DNA of 64,000 nucleotides, from positions 62,001 to 126,000 of the forward strand of contig NZ_FNWD01000002.1 in assembly GCF_900104655.1 (NCBI RefSeq). Reading direction: 5' to 3'. The DNA is from Millionella massiliensis (GTDB lineage Bacteria > Bacteroidota > Bacteroidia > Bacteroidales > Rikenellaceae). Shown here piece after piece: positions 25,802 through 34,817 of this stretch. Numbering within the stretch: position 1 is the first letter of the stretch; each line of letters starts with the position of its first letter. The notes below the pieces were generated by a model. The model did no database searches. It was not told where the DNA came from and was given only the letters and a program-made list of their open reading frames with translations. The position numbers were made by a program, and so were the translations under genes.

Positions 25802-27277
25802 TTACTGCAGTTGGAATCTGACCGGAATCAGAACGTTCATTTCGACCGCCTCTCCTTCCCGTGTGGCCGGGGTCCATTCCTTCAGTAGGCGAACAACCCG
25901 CAGCGCCTCGGCATCGAGCAGCGGATCGACACTTCTCTGAACGGTGGCCGCGGTCATGGCGCCGTTTCGGTCGATGGTGGCCGAGACATAGACGGTGCCC
26001 TGTATGTTGCGGCGGATGGCTTCGTCCGGATAGACGATGGCCGCGAAAATGGCGCGGAACATCGCTTCGCGTCCCTCGTGGTATTCGGGGGGTGTCACCC
26101 CCTCCGGGTCGCCTCCCAGCGGTCGGTAAACGCCGTCATGCCCTTTGCGGAGCAGCGAATAGTGGAACTCGCCGGCTTCGTTGCGGTGAAATACGACGAC
26201 GCGGGCGGCGACGCTCTGATCCTGGCGTGGAGTGTAGAGCACGACACGGTCGGCGTCGTTTCCGGTCCAAAGTATTTCGACGAACTCACCGGCGGATTTG
26301 TTCTCGATCTCTTGCTGACGGGCAGCGAATTTACGGGGCGTCAGACCGGGATGGGTGCGCGCGTAGTCGTAGAACGCGTGTTCGATGATTCCGCCCGCCA
26401 GCAGCTGTTGGGGAAGTTGTTGGTCGCCCCGGAAGAAGGCCAGATTGGCCTGCTGGAACAGGCGTGCATCCAGGTGGGGGTAGCTCAGATGAAGGTAACC
26501 AGGGCCGAAGGCAGCCAGTCGGACGGGTTGGTCGCCCAAGTATAAGGTCTTTCCCGTGTCGTTGGCGGTGAAGGTGGCATAATCGTATTCGGCAGGGGTG
26601 ACCAGCTCGATTTCGATCATTCCGGAGGCGATGTCCCGAAAGGTCCGGCTGCTGTCCCGGAAGTGAAAGCGGAAGTCGTGGCAGGTCCACCCACCGTTGG
26701 TGGTGGTGCGGAAGTAAGCCTGTTCGTAGTCGTCGGTCAGCAGGATGGGGTGCCCCTCGTCGTCCTGAAAGGCGTAGGTGATGCGCATCATGGTGTTGCC
26801 CAAAGGGCTCAGTGTGGAGGTCTGCAGTCCCTCCATCTTGGGATTGGAGGGACGGTAGGGAAAGAGGCCCGTGAAACCGGCGGTTTGGATGTTCTCCTCC
26901 TCCAGGCCGGGAATTGCGGGGTAGCGGCTGACCAGATGCAGACAGTGGGCGGTCTCTTCGTCATCATCCGGCTCGATGATGTACAGACTGTCGCAGAAGG
27001 CGCGGGTGAGTATCGTGTCCGGGTGCGACGCGGGGCCGAATCGCAGCCAGGGCAGCAGGGTGCTGTCGAAGGGCGAACCTTCGGCGGTCAGCTCTTTGGA
27101 GGGGCAGGACGATGAACTGACCAGATAGTTGAGGTATTCCAAAGAGGCCCGTTTGGCCTGTTTCAGTTGTCGGCCCGAGGGCTTGGGGAGCGGAGGGTAG
27201 TCGGTCGGGGTGGTTTGTCCGATGAGCAGTTGCGGCCCGGCGGCCAGCAACAGGATGAGCAGAAGGGGGTGTTTCAT
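25802..27277 (-). CDS. Secreted protein with C-terminal TonB-like domain
   Basis: 491 residues: signal peptide (1-20, ends LLIGQ), a long unassigned region rich in beta-strand (about 25-390), and a TonB_C-type domain in the last ~90 residues. That domain reads YPDEAIRRNIQGTVYVSATIDRNG, then VDPLLDAEALRVVRLLKEWTPA and NVLIPVRFQL. Such C-terminal domains occur both in true energy-transducing TonB and in many Bacteroidota envelope proteins. There is no N-terminal membrane anchor plus Pro-rich linker, so it is not a classical TonB. The middle region was not recognised. Single gene. Confidence 0.72.
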   Translation of the reverse strand: MKHPLLLILLLAAGPQLLIGQTTPTDYPPLPKPSGRQLKQAKRASLEYLNYLVSSSSCPSKELTAEGSPFDSTLLPWLRFGPASHPDTILTRAFCDSLYIIEPDDDEETAHCLHLVSRYPAIPGLEEENIQTAGFTGLFPYRPSNPKMEGLQTSTLSPLGNTMMRITYAFQDDEGHPILLTDDYEQAYFRTTTNGGWTCHDFRFHFRDSSRTFRDIASGMIEIELVTPAEYDYATFTANDTGKTLYLGDQPVRLAAFGPGYLHLSYPHLDARLFQQANLAFFRGDQQLPQQLLAGGIIEHAFYDYARTHPGLTPRKFAARQQEIENKSAGEFVEILWTGNDADRVVLYTPRQDQSVAARVVVFHRNEAGEFHYSLLRKGHDGVYRPLGGDPEGVTPPEYHEGREAMFRAIFAAIVYPDEAIRRNIQGTVYVSATIDRNGAMTAATVQRSVDPLLDAEALRVVRLLKEWTPATREGEAVEMNVLIPVRFQLQ

Positions 27278-27492
27278 GTCGGTGCGGGGCGAAAATGGCT
27301 GGGGATTCGAAACAATGGGCGTGAGGACTTACGTATCCGGTGGTCTCATAAAGTGACGCGGGAACGGCGTTAAGCCCAGTCAGGGACAATGCTGCGGGAG
27401 CGGCAGGGAGCTACGAGGAATAGGGACTGATGGTTGTATCGGAGCTTCGTTGTTGCGGTGCATGGGGCAGGCCAACGACGAGGTGCAGGTAC

Positions 27493-27531
27493 AAAAAGGG
27501 CCGCCGCAGCGTCGTGTATCGTGCGGCGGCC
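27493..27531 (-). terminator. Terminator of the LemA-protease operon
   Basis: A 10-bp GC stem GGCCGCCGCA / TGCGGCGGCC (27499-27531), followed on the minus strand by five T (27493-27497), 19 bp past the protease stop codon. Confidence 0.85.
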
Positions 27532-27549
27532 GGTGTCGTGCGGGTGAAA

Positions 27550-28635
27550 TCAGATGGCGTCTTTCTTGGCGTATTCCGAAAATTCGCAACCGTAGGTCTC
27601 GGCCAGATAGTTGTCGAGTTCGTCGGCTTTCAGGGCCAGTCCGGTGAGGTTCTTTTTGATCTGGTCGGCCTGGTCGGAGAAGATGTCCGAAATGTGGATG
27701 CGGTAGGCGATGTAGATTTGGTTGCCTTCGATCCCCATTTTGTAGGGCCGCAGGTCTTCGCTCACCAGATAGGTCAGGATGGGCTCGAGGTTCTTTTTCG
27801 GCAGCAGGTTGATGGGCGAGGTGCAGAACAGGTAGGTACGCTGGTAGACGAAAAGCCGGATTTCGGAACTTCCCTTGTGGAATTTCCACGCCTCCTGTCC
27901 GACGCGGGCCAGTATGGGGTTGACGCCCATGTCGGCGATGGCCTCTTCGCAGAAGATGGCCAGGTCGGTCAGGGCACGCTCCTGAAAGACGTTTGCGGGC
28001 AGTTTGCTGCCGCACGAGGGACAGTACTCCTCGTCGTCGGCAATCAGTTCGTCGCAGCTGTCGCACTGGAGGTGGAATCGGCCGGTATCCAGATCGCCGA
28101 TGCTTTCGAGCACCTTTTGCAGGGTGGCCACGGGAATCCCGAAGCCCATGTTGTCGGCATCGGTGAACTTGCTGACGGTCACGGCGATCAGTTCGCCGCG
28201 GTCGTTGAACATCGGGCCGCCGCTGTTGCCGGGGTTCACGGCGGCGTCGGTCTGGATGTAGTAGCTGTTGTCCATCAGCTGGCGCGGCGAGGAGACGGTG
28301 CCTTCGGTGACGGTGAAGGGCATCCCGAACGGGTAGCCGGCCACGTTGATGCGTTGGCCGATGGTCACTTCGCCGGCTTCGGGCAGCCGGATTTCAGGCA
28401 CGGCCGAAAAGTCGCCTTCGGCCGAAAGCAGTGCCAGGTCGGCTGCCGGGTTGACCAGCACGACGTGGGCCAGATAGGCGTTGCGCTCGTTGTCCTGAAT
28501 GGCGACGGTGTGGAAGCCTTCGACGACGTGGTAGTTGGTGACGAACAGGTTGTGGGGCTTCAGGTAGAAGCAACTGCCGGACCCGCCGGCATGGTTCACT
28601 TTATAGACGGCTTGATAGATATTGTTCTGTTCCAT
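27550..28635 (-). CDS. Trypsin-like (S1C/DegP-type) protease with zinc ribbon and YbjN-like domain
   Basis: 361 residues with no signal peptide or membrane helix, so probably cytoplasmic, unlike DegP. The protease domain (1-175) has the complete triad: His36 in TNYHVV, Asp66 in ADLALL, Ser138 in GNSGGP. A zinc ribbon follows with Cys191, Cys194, Cys205 and Cys208 (CDSC ... CPSC). The last ~150 residues form an alpha/beta domain resembling the YbjN / type III chaperone-like fold. There is no PDZ domain; the zinc ribbon sits where one would be expected. Last gene of the six-gene operon that starts with LemA, 14 bp after the 451-residue protein. Substrate unknown. Confidence 0.82.
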   Translation of the reverse strand: MEQNNIYQAVYKVNHAGGSGSCFYLKPHNLFVTNYHVVEGFHTVAIQDNERNAYLAHVVLVNPAADLALLSAEGDFSAVPEIRLPEAGEVTIGQRINVAGYPFGMPFTVTEGTVSSPRQLMDNSYYIQTDAAVNPGNSGGPMFNDRGELIAVTVSKFTDADNMGFGIPVATLQKVLESIGDLDTGRFHLQCDSCDELIADDEEYCPSCGSKLPANVFQERALTDLAIFCEEAIADMGVNPILARVGQEAWKFHKGSSEIRLFVYQRTYLFCTSPINLLPKKNLEPILTYLVSEDLRPYKMGIEGNQIYIAYRIHISDIFSDQADQIKKNLTGLALKADELDNYLAETYGCEFSEYAKKDAI

Positions 28636-28649
28636 GGCTGTGTGCGCTG

Positions 28650-30005
28650 TTATTTGTTTTCCTCTTCGTCTTTGGCCGGGGCATTGGTCCCCATCATGGT
28701 GGCCATCATGTTCTGGATATTCTTCATGTATTCGCCCATGTCGATGCCCTGCATGGCCTGCGCCATCTGGGCCTGAATGGCCTGAGCCTGGGCCATGGCA
28801 GCCTGCTGCATCTGTTGGGCCTGGGCCATGGCGGCTTGCATGTCGATCCCGGCGAAGGGGTCGATCGCATCAGGGGCGTCGTCGTCATCCGCGTCGAGTT
28901 CGCCTTCCATGATCTTTTCCATGGCGGCATGCAGAATCGGGGCGGCCTTGTCCCACGGCATGGCCGAGGTCTGTTGCAGCGCTTTGGCCACGATGGCGTT
29001 GACGTCGTCCTGCACGTTGTTGTAGTAGTACATCTCGTAGAACTTGTAGATGATCATCACGCAGCAGGCCATCGGATCGTCGGCGTTCAGGGCGGCCGTG
29101 GCATTGTCGAAGGTGCGTTCGAAGTTATCCTGAATGTTTTTGAGGTTGGAACGGCGCTTGTCCGAAACGAAGGTCTCGACGAAATAGAGGTCCTGGGCCA
29201 GCTGTTCGGGGCTGATCGACGCGATCTGCTGCAGGGCGGCCTTGCCGCGGGCGATCACCTCCTGAATCGGAATGTCTTCCCGGTCGTGTTCGCTGATGGC
29301 CTTGTCGAGCTCGTTGAGCAACTGCCCCTGGGGGTGGGCCGAGTAGACGATCTCGAGCAGGCCGCTGGCAATCACGTTCCACGCGTAGCCGAATTTTCGT
29401 TCGCTCTCGAACCCTTTGACGGCGTCGAGGCACTCGGTGCAGGTCTGTTGGATCTCGTTGTAGATACGTTCGACGGTCTCGGCGTCGTAGGGGCGCACCT
29501 CTGGTTCGTAGATACGCTGGGCTCCGAATTTGGTGGCGAACTCATCGTCGTAGCGGTCGCCGGTGCTGCAGATGTCGTAGAGCACGTCGTAGACTTTGGC
29601 CGGGTGGCTCAACGCCAGCGGGCAGTCGTACAGGAAATGGAACTGGCCCTCGCGCAACATGATGCAGGGCAGGTCGAGCACGTTGGTGTTGAGGCTGGCG
29701 ATCTGGCGGAGCAGCGGGATACGTCCCTTCTCGGGCAGTGCCAGGAAGGGGGCGTCGATCTCCAGCCGGTCGCCGGCCACGCGGATGCCGACGATGATCG
29801 AACCGTGGGGTATCTTGAACTCGGTCCCCTCCGGATTGCCGTATTTGGCCCGAAGTTCGGGATTGATGTGGTCGAGCAGGGCGTGGAGGGCGGGTATGTA
29901 CTCGCCGTTGTCGAAGAGTTCGATGCTGCGATCGAAGGCTTCGGGGTCCATCTGGCTTGCGGTGGAGGCCAGCGTGGGGGTGTGGTAGGTGAGGGTCTGT
30001 TTCAT
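28650..30005 (-). CDS. YbjN-like protein with Met/Gln/Ala-rich C-terminal tail
   Basis: 451 residues, no signal peptide. Residues about 25-155 resemble a YbjN/type III chaperone-like domain (IPLLRQIASLNTNVLDLPCI). Residues 170-360 are helical. A run of five aspartates (DDDD within ELDADDDDAPDA) precedes a low-complexity tail rich in Ala, Gln and Met (repeats of MAQAQ and QAAMAQ), which ends in an acidic/Lys tip. It was not recognised as a named family. It shares the YbjN-like element with the protease encoded immediately downstream, which suggests the two interact or act on the same partner. Position five of the LemA operon. Confidence 0.6.
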   Translation of the reverse strand: MKQTLTYHTPTLASTASQMDPEAFDRSIELFDNGEYIPALHALLDHINPELRAKYGNPEGTEFKIPHGSIIVGIRVAGDRLEIDAPFLALPEKGRIPLLRQIASLNTNVLDLPCIMLREGQFHFLYDCPLALSHPAKVYDVLYDICSTGDRYDDEFATKFGAQRIYEPEVRPYDAETVERIYNEIQQTCTECLDAVKGFESERKFGYAWNVIASGLLEIVYSAHPQGQLLNELDKAISEHDREDIPIQEVIARGKAALQQIASISPEQLAQDLYFVETFVSDKRRSNLKNIQDNFERTFDNATAALNADDPMACCVMIIYKFYEMYYYNNVQDDVNAIVAKALQQTSAMPWDKAAPILHAAMEKIMEGELDADDDDAPDAIDPFAGIDMQAAMAQAQQMQQAAMAQAQAIQAQMAQAMQGIDMGEYMKNIQNMMATMMGTNAPAKDEEENK

Positions 30006-30077
30006 TACGGTGTTTTTGTGGGTTAGTTTCGCGCGCTGCGGAGCTGGCGGAAATGTCGTTCGGATGAGAGTTGCGGC

Positions 30078-30644
30078 TTAGTATTGGCCTTCGTACACGG
30101 TAAAGCGTTTGCCCAGTTTGTCGCGGATGATGCGCAGGGCGGTCTTCTTGTCGGCCACGCGTTCCAGCACGGGGAAGTTGGCGGCCGGCATGCCCGGTGC
30201 TTTCCGTCGGGTGACGTGCAACTCGATATTGGCAAAGAAAGATGCAAAAATTTTCTTAATAATCAAAGTAACGTAGCTGCGGTAGGTGATGACGCCGGTC
30301 AGTTCGGCGCGGTCGATCTCCTCCCAGGCCAGCTTTTCAGTCATGAAGGGGTAGAAACCGGGGATCGTCATCCGTTCGTCGTCGAAGGTCGCCTTGCTCG
30401 TAAAGGCGCAGTAAAGGGTGGCCAGTCCGTAGAGGATCAGCACGCCGCACAGAATCCAGTAGTACAGGCTCCAGTTTCCGGCGAATTCGTTGCTCGGGGC
30501 GGTGAGGAAGAGGATGACCGATATGCCCCACGCTACGACCGTTTGCAGCAGGTAGAAGTTGCGGTTGACGGGCAGAACGTAACGTTCCTGGGGCGTGAGT
30601 TGAAGGTTTTCGGAGGCTTGGAGAAGTTTTTCGATTTTTCCCAT
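30078..30644 (-). CDS. Small membrane protein, two transmembrane helices
   Basis: 188 residues from the ATG at 30642-30644 (MGKIEKLLQASENLQ). An earlier in-frame ATG at 30713 adds 23 residues that look like non-coding leader. Two hydrophobic helices (about 33-53 and 63-83) are followed by a soluble C-terminal domain (about 85-188) with alternating strands that could be PH-like (ATFDDERMTIPGF, WEEIDRAEL). No enzyme motif. It lies in the operon between the YbjN-like gene (72 bp) and another two-helix protein gene. Function unknown; the layout resembles small membrane partners seen with LemA. Confidence 0.6.
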   Translation of the reverse strand: MGKIEKLLQASENLQLTPQERYVLPVNRNFYLLQTVVAWGISVILFLTAPSNEFAGNWSLYYWILCGVLILYGLATLYCAFTSKATFDDERMTIPGFYPFMTEKLAWEEIDRAELTGVITYRSYVTLIIKKIFASFFANIELHVTRRKAPGMPAANFPVLERVADKKTALRIIRDKLGKRFTVYEGQY

Positions 30645-30787
30645 GGTTGCTTTGGTGTTTGGCGTTAGTGAATAGAAAATATGTGTCGGGTTGTTTGGTC
30701 CGGGACAGGGCATGCGGAGAGCGGAACGGTCGCCGTGAGCCGGTAGGGCTTCGCGGGCTGTTCGGGAGGGAAGGTCTGGCCGGCGGA

Positions 30788-31351
30788 TCAGTCTTTGTCG
30801 GGATGGATGGAGCGGATCACGCTTTGGTATTCGTCGTATTCGCGTCCCGAGACGGTCAGTACGTCGCTGATGCCCCGGAAGTTAGAGGCGTCGACATAGG
30901 TGCGCAGCTGGAGGTAGAATTCACGCCCCACGGCATCTTCGTAGACGTAGAGTTGTAGCGGTTCGTTGTCGGTTTCGGCGGCGTCGGCCAGAAAGTCGAA
31001 GTCGCGCCGGTCGAAGGCCGCCATGATCTCGTCCGCGTCGGTGTTGACGCGGTCGAATTTCTTGAGGCCGATGCGTCGGATCGAACCGCCGGATTCCTTG
31101 TTGTAGCAGCAGGTGCCGTCCACCCACAGGCAGATCAGGCAGAGCAACAGCAACAGAATGGCGGCCGTGCGGATCATCCACAACGGAAAGAGCGGAATGA
31201 CCTGCGGGAAGATCGTCAGCAGGATACACGCCACGCTGCCGAGGCCGTAGAGGGCGATCTTGGCGGGCCGGCGCCGCGTGCCGAATTTTTCGGGGTGTTC
31301 CCTGCACCATATCTCGAAGGATATGGGATACTGGTTGGGGTCTCGATTCAT
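30788..31351 (-). CDS. Small membrane protein, two transmembrane helices
   Basis: 187 residues. The N-terminal 25 residues are charged and cytoplasmic. Two adjacent hydrophobic helices follow (about 30-52 and 58-78), then a soluble domain of about 105 residues (AFDRRDFDFLADAAETD, LQLYVYEDAVGREFYLQL). It is organised like the preceding gene product but not obviously similar in sequence. It lies 21 bp after the DUF3137 gene, so it is co-transcribed. No recognised family and no catalytic residues. Confidence 0.6.
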   Translation of the reverse strand: MNRDPNQYPISFEIWCREHPEKFGTRRRPAKIALYGLGSVACILLTIFPQVIPLFPLWMIRTAAILLLLLCLICLWVDGTCCYNKESGGSIRRIGLKKFDRVNTDADEIMAAFDRRDFDFLADAAETDNEPLQLYVYEDAVGREFYLQLRTYVDASNFRGISDVLTVSGREYDEYQSVIRSIHPDKD

Positions 31352-31372
31352 GGGATGAGTGGTGTTTGGCGT

Positions 31373-32434
31373 TTATTGGATTTGGGTTTGTCGGGTCTCT
31401 TTTTCGAGGTGCAGCTCGCTCAGCAGCGTTCGCGTGGTTTCGATGTCGCGGAAGATCTCTTCGACGATGTGGCCGTCGTTGAGCGCCTCGCTCCGCAGGC
31501 TCAGAAAACCGGCGGGCATCGAAATGGCGATGCAAAATTTGTCGGCGTTGAACGAGAGCATCATTTCGCGTCCGAACTGCTCCCGAAGCCGGGTGATGTC
31601 GCGCATCATGGCCGGGGTGAGGATGTAGCGCGCCAGTACCTCGTCGGTGGCGTAGACGGCAAAGTGGCGTTCGAATTCGGGGTCTTCCAGGCGGACCAAG
31701 TGCCGGTCGCTGCTCTTTTTCAGTCCCTGGAGGGTATGGGCCAGATAGCCCATACGGCCTTCGATGCGGTCGGGCAGGATCACGATGCTGCCGGGTACGC
31801 GGCGGGTCAGGTCGGCCCAGCCGAACATGCCCCGGAAGTCGAAGATCGCCCGATCGGCGCGGGAGGCGAACAGCGAGCGTAGTAGGTGCTTATAGGGGGC
31901 GAGTACGCCGCGGGTCGACGAGGCGGAGTGTCCCGTGGTTACGCCCAGGTCGGTGATGTTGAGCTTTCCGCCTTCGGTCTCCAGGTCGAGTGAGGCGAAT
32001 CCGCAGGCAAACGAGTCACCTTTTCCGAAGTCGGGAAAGAGCAGGCTGTTTCGAAGCACGGAGGCCGGAACGTTGTGGGCGGTGGTGTGGTAACGGGCGC
32101 CGGGAAAGAGGCTGCGGACGACGCGGCCGACGATCTCCTGTTCCTGTCGTGCAAAGGCGGCGTAGGCACGACTGAAGATGGTTTGGAGCAGAAAGATCAG
32201 AACGAATGCCGGGAGCACCCAGAGCGTCAGACCGGAAGGAACTCCGGGCTGGGTTGGGTCGGAGGCAACCAATCTGCCGCCGGTCAGGGTGTTGACCAGT
32301 ACGAACAACAGCCACAGCAGGGCCAGCAGATAGAGCGGCGTTTGGGTCAGCCGGATCACGCGGCGATTTTTGTCGGCTCGGCGCAGGGTGGCGGTCAGCT
32401 CTTCCTGCAGGTGTCGGAGGTCGGGTGCGGCCAT
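31373..32434 (-). CDS. DUF3137 family membrane protein
   Basis: 353 residues. Two hydrophobic helices (about 30-52 and 67-90) are followed by FARQEQEIVGRVVRSLFPGARY and, near the end, HFAVYATDEVLARYILTPAMMRDI and CIAISMPAGFL. These are the blocks that define DUF3137, a family regularly encoded next to LemA. The gene begins 4 bp after the LemA stop, so they are tightly coupled. The C-terminus is a charged helix. The function of the pair is not established in the literature I know; envelope maintenance is only a suggestion. Confidence 0.82.
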   Translation of the reverse strand: MAAPDLRHLQEELTATLRRADKNRRVIRLTQTPLYLLALLWLLFVLVNTLTGGRLVASDPTQPGVPSGLTLWVLPAFVLIFLLQTIFSRAYAAFARQEQEIVGRVVRSLFPGARYHTTAHNVPASVLRNSLLFPDFGKGDSFACGFASLDLETEGGKLNITDLGVTTGHSASSTRGVLAPYKHLLRSLFASRADRAIFDFRGMFGWADLTRRVPGSIVILPDRIEGRMGYLAHTLQGLKKSSDRHLVRLEDPEFERHFAVYATDEVLARYILTPAMMRDITRLREQFGREMMLSFNADKFCIAISMPAGFLSLRSEALNDGHIVEEIFRDIETTRTLLSELHLEKETRQTQIQ

Positions 32435-32438
32435 GGGG

Positions 32439-33011
32439 TCAGTCGAAAAGTTGCTTTACGTCCGGAACGTTTTGTTCGGGGTCGGGAATCTCGATCAGTG
32501 CTTCGGGACGGTGGCCCTTGCGTTGTGCCACCCACGACGACGGAAACATCTCGACGTAGTTGTTGTATTCGGTCACGGCGGCATTATAGGTGCGTCGGAT
32601 GGCCTGCAGCTGGCGTTCCATCTCCTCCAGCGAGGCTTGCAGACTGAGATAGTGCTGGTCGGCCTTCAGGTCGGGGTAGGCCTCGACGTTCAGCCGCAGA
32701 CGCGGCAGCAGGGCCGACAGACGGTTGCCTGTCTCGATCTGTCGTGCTTCGTCGGTGGTGTCGTTGGCTTGGTTGCGCAGTGCGACGATCTGACTCAGCG
32801 TACGGTTCTCGTGGTCGGTGTAGCTTTTGACCGTGGCCACGAGATTCGGGATCAGGTCGTTCCGCTGTTTGAGGGCTACGCAGATGCCGCTGCGGCACTG
32901 TTTTACCCGGTTTCGCTTCATGATAAGTTGGTTTGAGGTGACCACTACCCACAGGGCGAAAAAGAGCAGAATCAGTAGCAGGGTTCCGATAAATACGAGG
33001 GGTCCGTTCAT
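32439..33011 (-). CDS. lemA: LemA family protein
   Basis: 190 residues. One N-terminal membrane helix (about 5-25) is followed by the long alpha-helical LemA domain: KQRNDLIPNLVATVKSY, LRLNVEAYPDLKADQHYLSLQASLEEME and RTYNAAVTEYNNYVEMFPSS. The N-in anchor with an external four-helix bundle is usual for the family; the role remains unclear. It heads a six-gene minus-strand operon (LemA, DUF3137, two membrane proteins, YbjN-like, protease). A -7-like box TACATTTG (minus strand, 33044-33051) lies about 33 bp before the start. Confidence 0.9.
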   Translation of the reverse strand: MNGPLVFIGTLLLILLFFALWVVVTSNQLIMKRNRVKQCRSGICVALKQRNDLIPNLVATVKSYTDHENRTLSQIVALRNQANDTTDEARQIETGNRLSALLPRLRLNVEAYPDLKADQHYLSLQASLEEMERQLQAIRRTYNAAVTEYNNYVEMFPSSWVAQRKGHRPEALIEIPDPEQNVPDVKQLFD

Positions 33012-33173
33012 GGTGCATTACGTGTTTCGGAGGTTCCGTTTCACAAATGTAGCGGATTGTCGGCTGGATTTTGCCATCCGGCAGGGGGACATTTGAGGGG
33101 GCCCGCGTTAGGAGACAACCGTTTGAAAATCAGAGATTGTACCGGGGGATATGCCGGAATCGGAGGGGGACAA

Positions 33174-34817
33174 TCAAAAGTTCCGGAGCAGATTTTCGAG
33201 GGTGGTGCCGCTGTCGGCGTTCATTTTTTCGAGCCGGATGCGTTTGAGCCGTTTCTTGACTGAATCCTTCTCGAGGCAGACGATTCGGGCTATTTCCGAG
33301 TGGCTGAGTTGCATCTTGACCATACAGCAATAGCGGATGTCGTCCCGGTTGAGTTGCGGGTATTGCTCCCGGAGCCGGCGCGTGAATCCGTTGAAGATGG
33401 CGTCGGCGTGGTCGAGGATGATTTGCCAGTCGCGATCGGTCAGCCGGGTGGCTCGCTCGCTGTCGTTCGTCGGAATGAGGGGCATGCTCAACTGCTTGAA
33501 AAAGGCGGTCTTGAGCTGCTCCTCCTTTTGGTGCATCTCGGCCAGGGTGGCTTCGGTCTGCAGTTTCTCCTGAATGGTCTTGCGCAGGTGCTTCTGCTGG
33601 CGGAGCAGCTGGCGCTGCTGCGAGATGATGCGCAGCTTGCTGTGGCGGTAGATCAAAAACAGGATGCCGCCCCCGAGCAGAACCAGCAAGATGATGGAGA
33701 GCGAGAGGCGGTAGAGCCAGTTTTGCTGGTCGGCTCTCTGTCGGTTGAGCGCGGCGTTCTCCTCTTTCAGCTGGTCGTAGCGGAAGATTCGTTGGGTGGC
33801 GTAGATTTCGGAGGTATGGATCAGCGTGTTGAGCGAATCCTGTAAGGCGTTGTACCGTCGCAGGCACGATAGGGCGGAGTCGATGCGTCCGACGCCCTGA
33901 TAGGCGTCGGCCATGCACTTCAGACGCGAGGCCTGGTCGCTGAGGTTCGGAATCGAGGTGGCTAGTGGTCGGCGGAGGTAATACAGGGCCGAATCGTACC
34001 GTCCGAGCCGGTTGAAAATATCAGCCTTGGCGATGTAGTGCGACCCGCGGACCCAGTCGTCCGGCGGCAGGGCGGTGATGGCTCGGTCGCGATACTCCAT
34101 GGCTTCGGGATAACCGCCGGTTCGGGTGCAGATGTCGCTCAGCCGCGAGTAAATCGGGGCGAGATTGGCGTCGAGACGGCTGCGCTGGGCCAGTGCGAGG
34201 GCCCGTCGGGAGTAGAGCAGCGCGCTGTCGTACTGTTGCATCTCGAGGTAACCGGAGGAGATGTCGCCCAGCGCGATGCAGCGGAAGTTGTCGTCGTCGA
34301 GCGAGTCGGCGTAGGTGAGGGCGCGTTGCGCGTAGTGGACCTGTTGGGGGTAGAGGGCCTGTTCGCCGTTCAGAATGCTGAGCCAGGTGTTGGAAACATA
34401 GTGTTGGCTGAAGTTGCGGCTGGTCTGGAGAAAGGCGTTGGCACGCAGGTAGTAGGTCATGGCCAGCTCGGGTTTGTGCATGGCGCGGGCTACCTGACCG
34501 GCGTAGAAGTAGGCTTTGTAGGCACGAGCTGAGTCCCGGGTGTTGCGGTAGTACTCCAGCGCGATGTAGGAGAGGGTGTCGTGGGTCAGGTCCATATGCA
34601 ACTGACAGCGGGCCTGGGTAACAAGCAGGGCATACAGCGCCTCGTCGCGGTCGGAGGTGAGGCTGGAGGGAGGGATGGTTTCCAGCAGGCGAAGTGCACT
34701 GTCGGGAGTTTCGCGCATCAGGCTCTCGGCCCGAAGCAGAGCCGGGGGCGTCTTGTGGCAACCGGTCTGGAGGGTCGCAAGCAGCCCGAACAGAAGGGGG
34801 TAGAGCAGGTGTTTCAA
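33174..34817 (-). CDS. TPR-containing membrane regulator with C-terminal helix-turn-helix
   Basis: About 547 residues if translation begins at a TTG (34815-34817). That start gives a clean lipoprotein signal, MKHLLYPLLFGLLATLQTGC. The frame is open further upstream, but that part crosses a promoter-like box (TATATTTG, minus strand, 34841-34848) and is not protein-like. Order: several TPR-type repeats (about 25-350), a membrane helix (about 378-398, LSIILLVLLGGGILFLI), a coiled coil (about 405-460), then a LuxR-like HTH (ATRLTDRDWQIILDH ... LSHSEIARIVCLEKDSVKKRL). This is a common Bacteroidota architecture for a one-protein membrane-bound regulator. Its regulon is unknown. Confidence 0.75.
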   Translation of the reverse strand: MKHLLYPLLFGLLATLQTGCHKTPPALLRAESLMRETPDSALRLLETIPPSSLTSDRDEALYALLVTQARCQLHMDLTHDTLSYIALEYYRNTRDSARAYKAYFYAGQVARAMHKPELAMTYYLRANAFLQTSRNFSQHYVSNTWLSILNGEQALYPQQVHYAQRALTYADSLDDDNFRCIALGDISSGYLEMQQYDSALLYSRRALALAQRSRLDANLAPIYSRLSDICTRTGGYPEAMEYRDRAITALPPDDWVRGSHYIAKADIFNRLGRYDSALYYLRRPLATSIPNLSDQASRLKCMADAYQGVGRIDSALSCLRRYNALQDSLNTLIHTSEIYATQRIFRYDQLKEENAALNRQRADQQNWLYRLSLSIILLVLLGGGILFLIYRHSKLRIISQQRQLLRQQKHLRKTIQEKLQTEATLAEMHQKEEQLKTAFFKQLSMPLIPTNDSERATRLTDRDWQIILDHADAIFNGFTRRLREQYPQLNRDDIRYCCMVKMQLSHSEIARIVCLEKDSVKKRLKRIRLEKMNADSGTTLENLLRNF

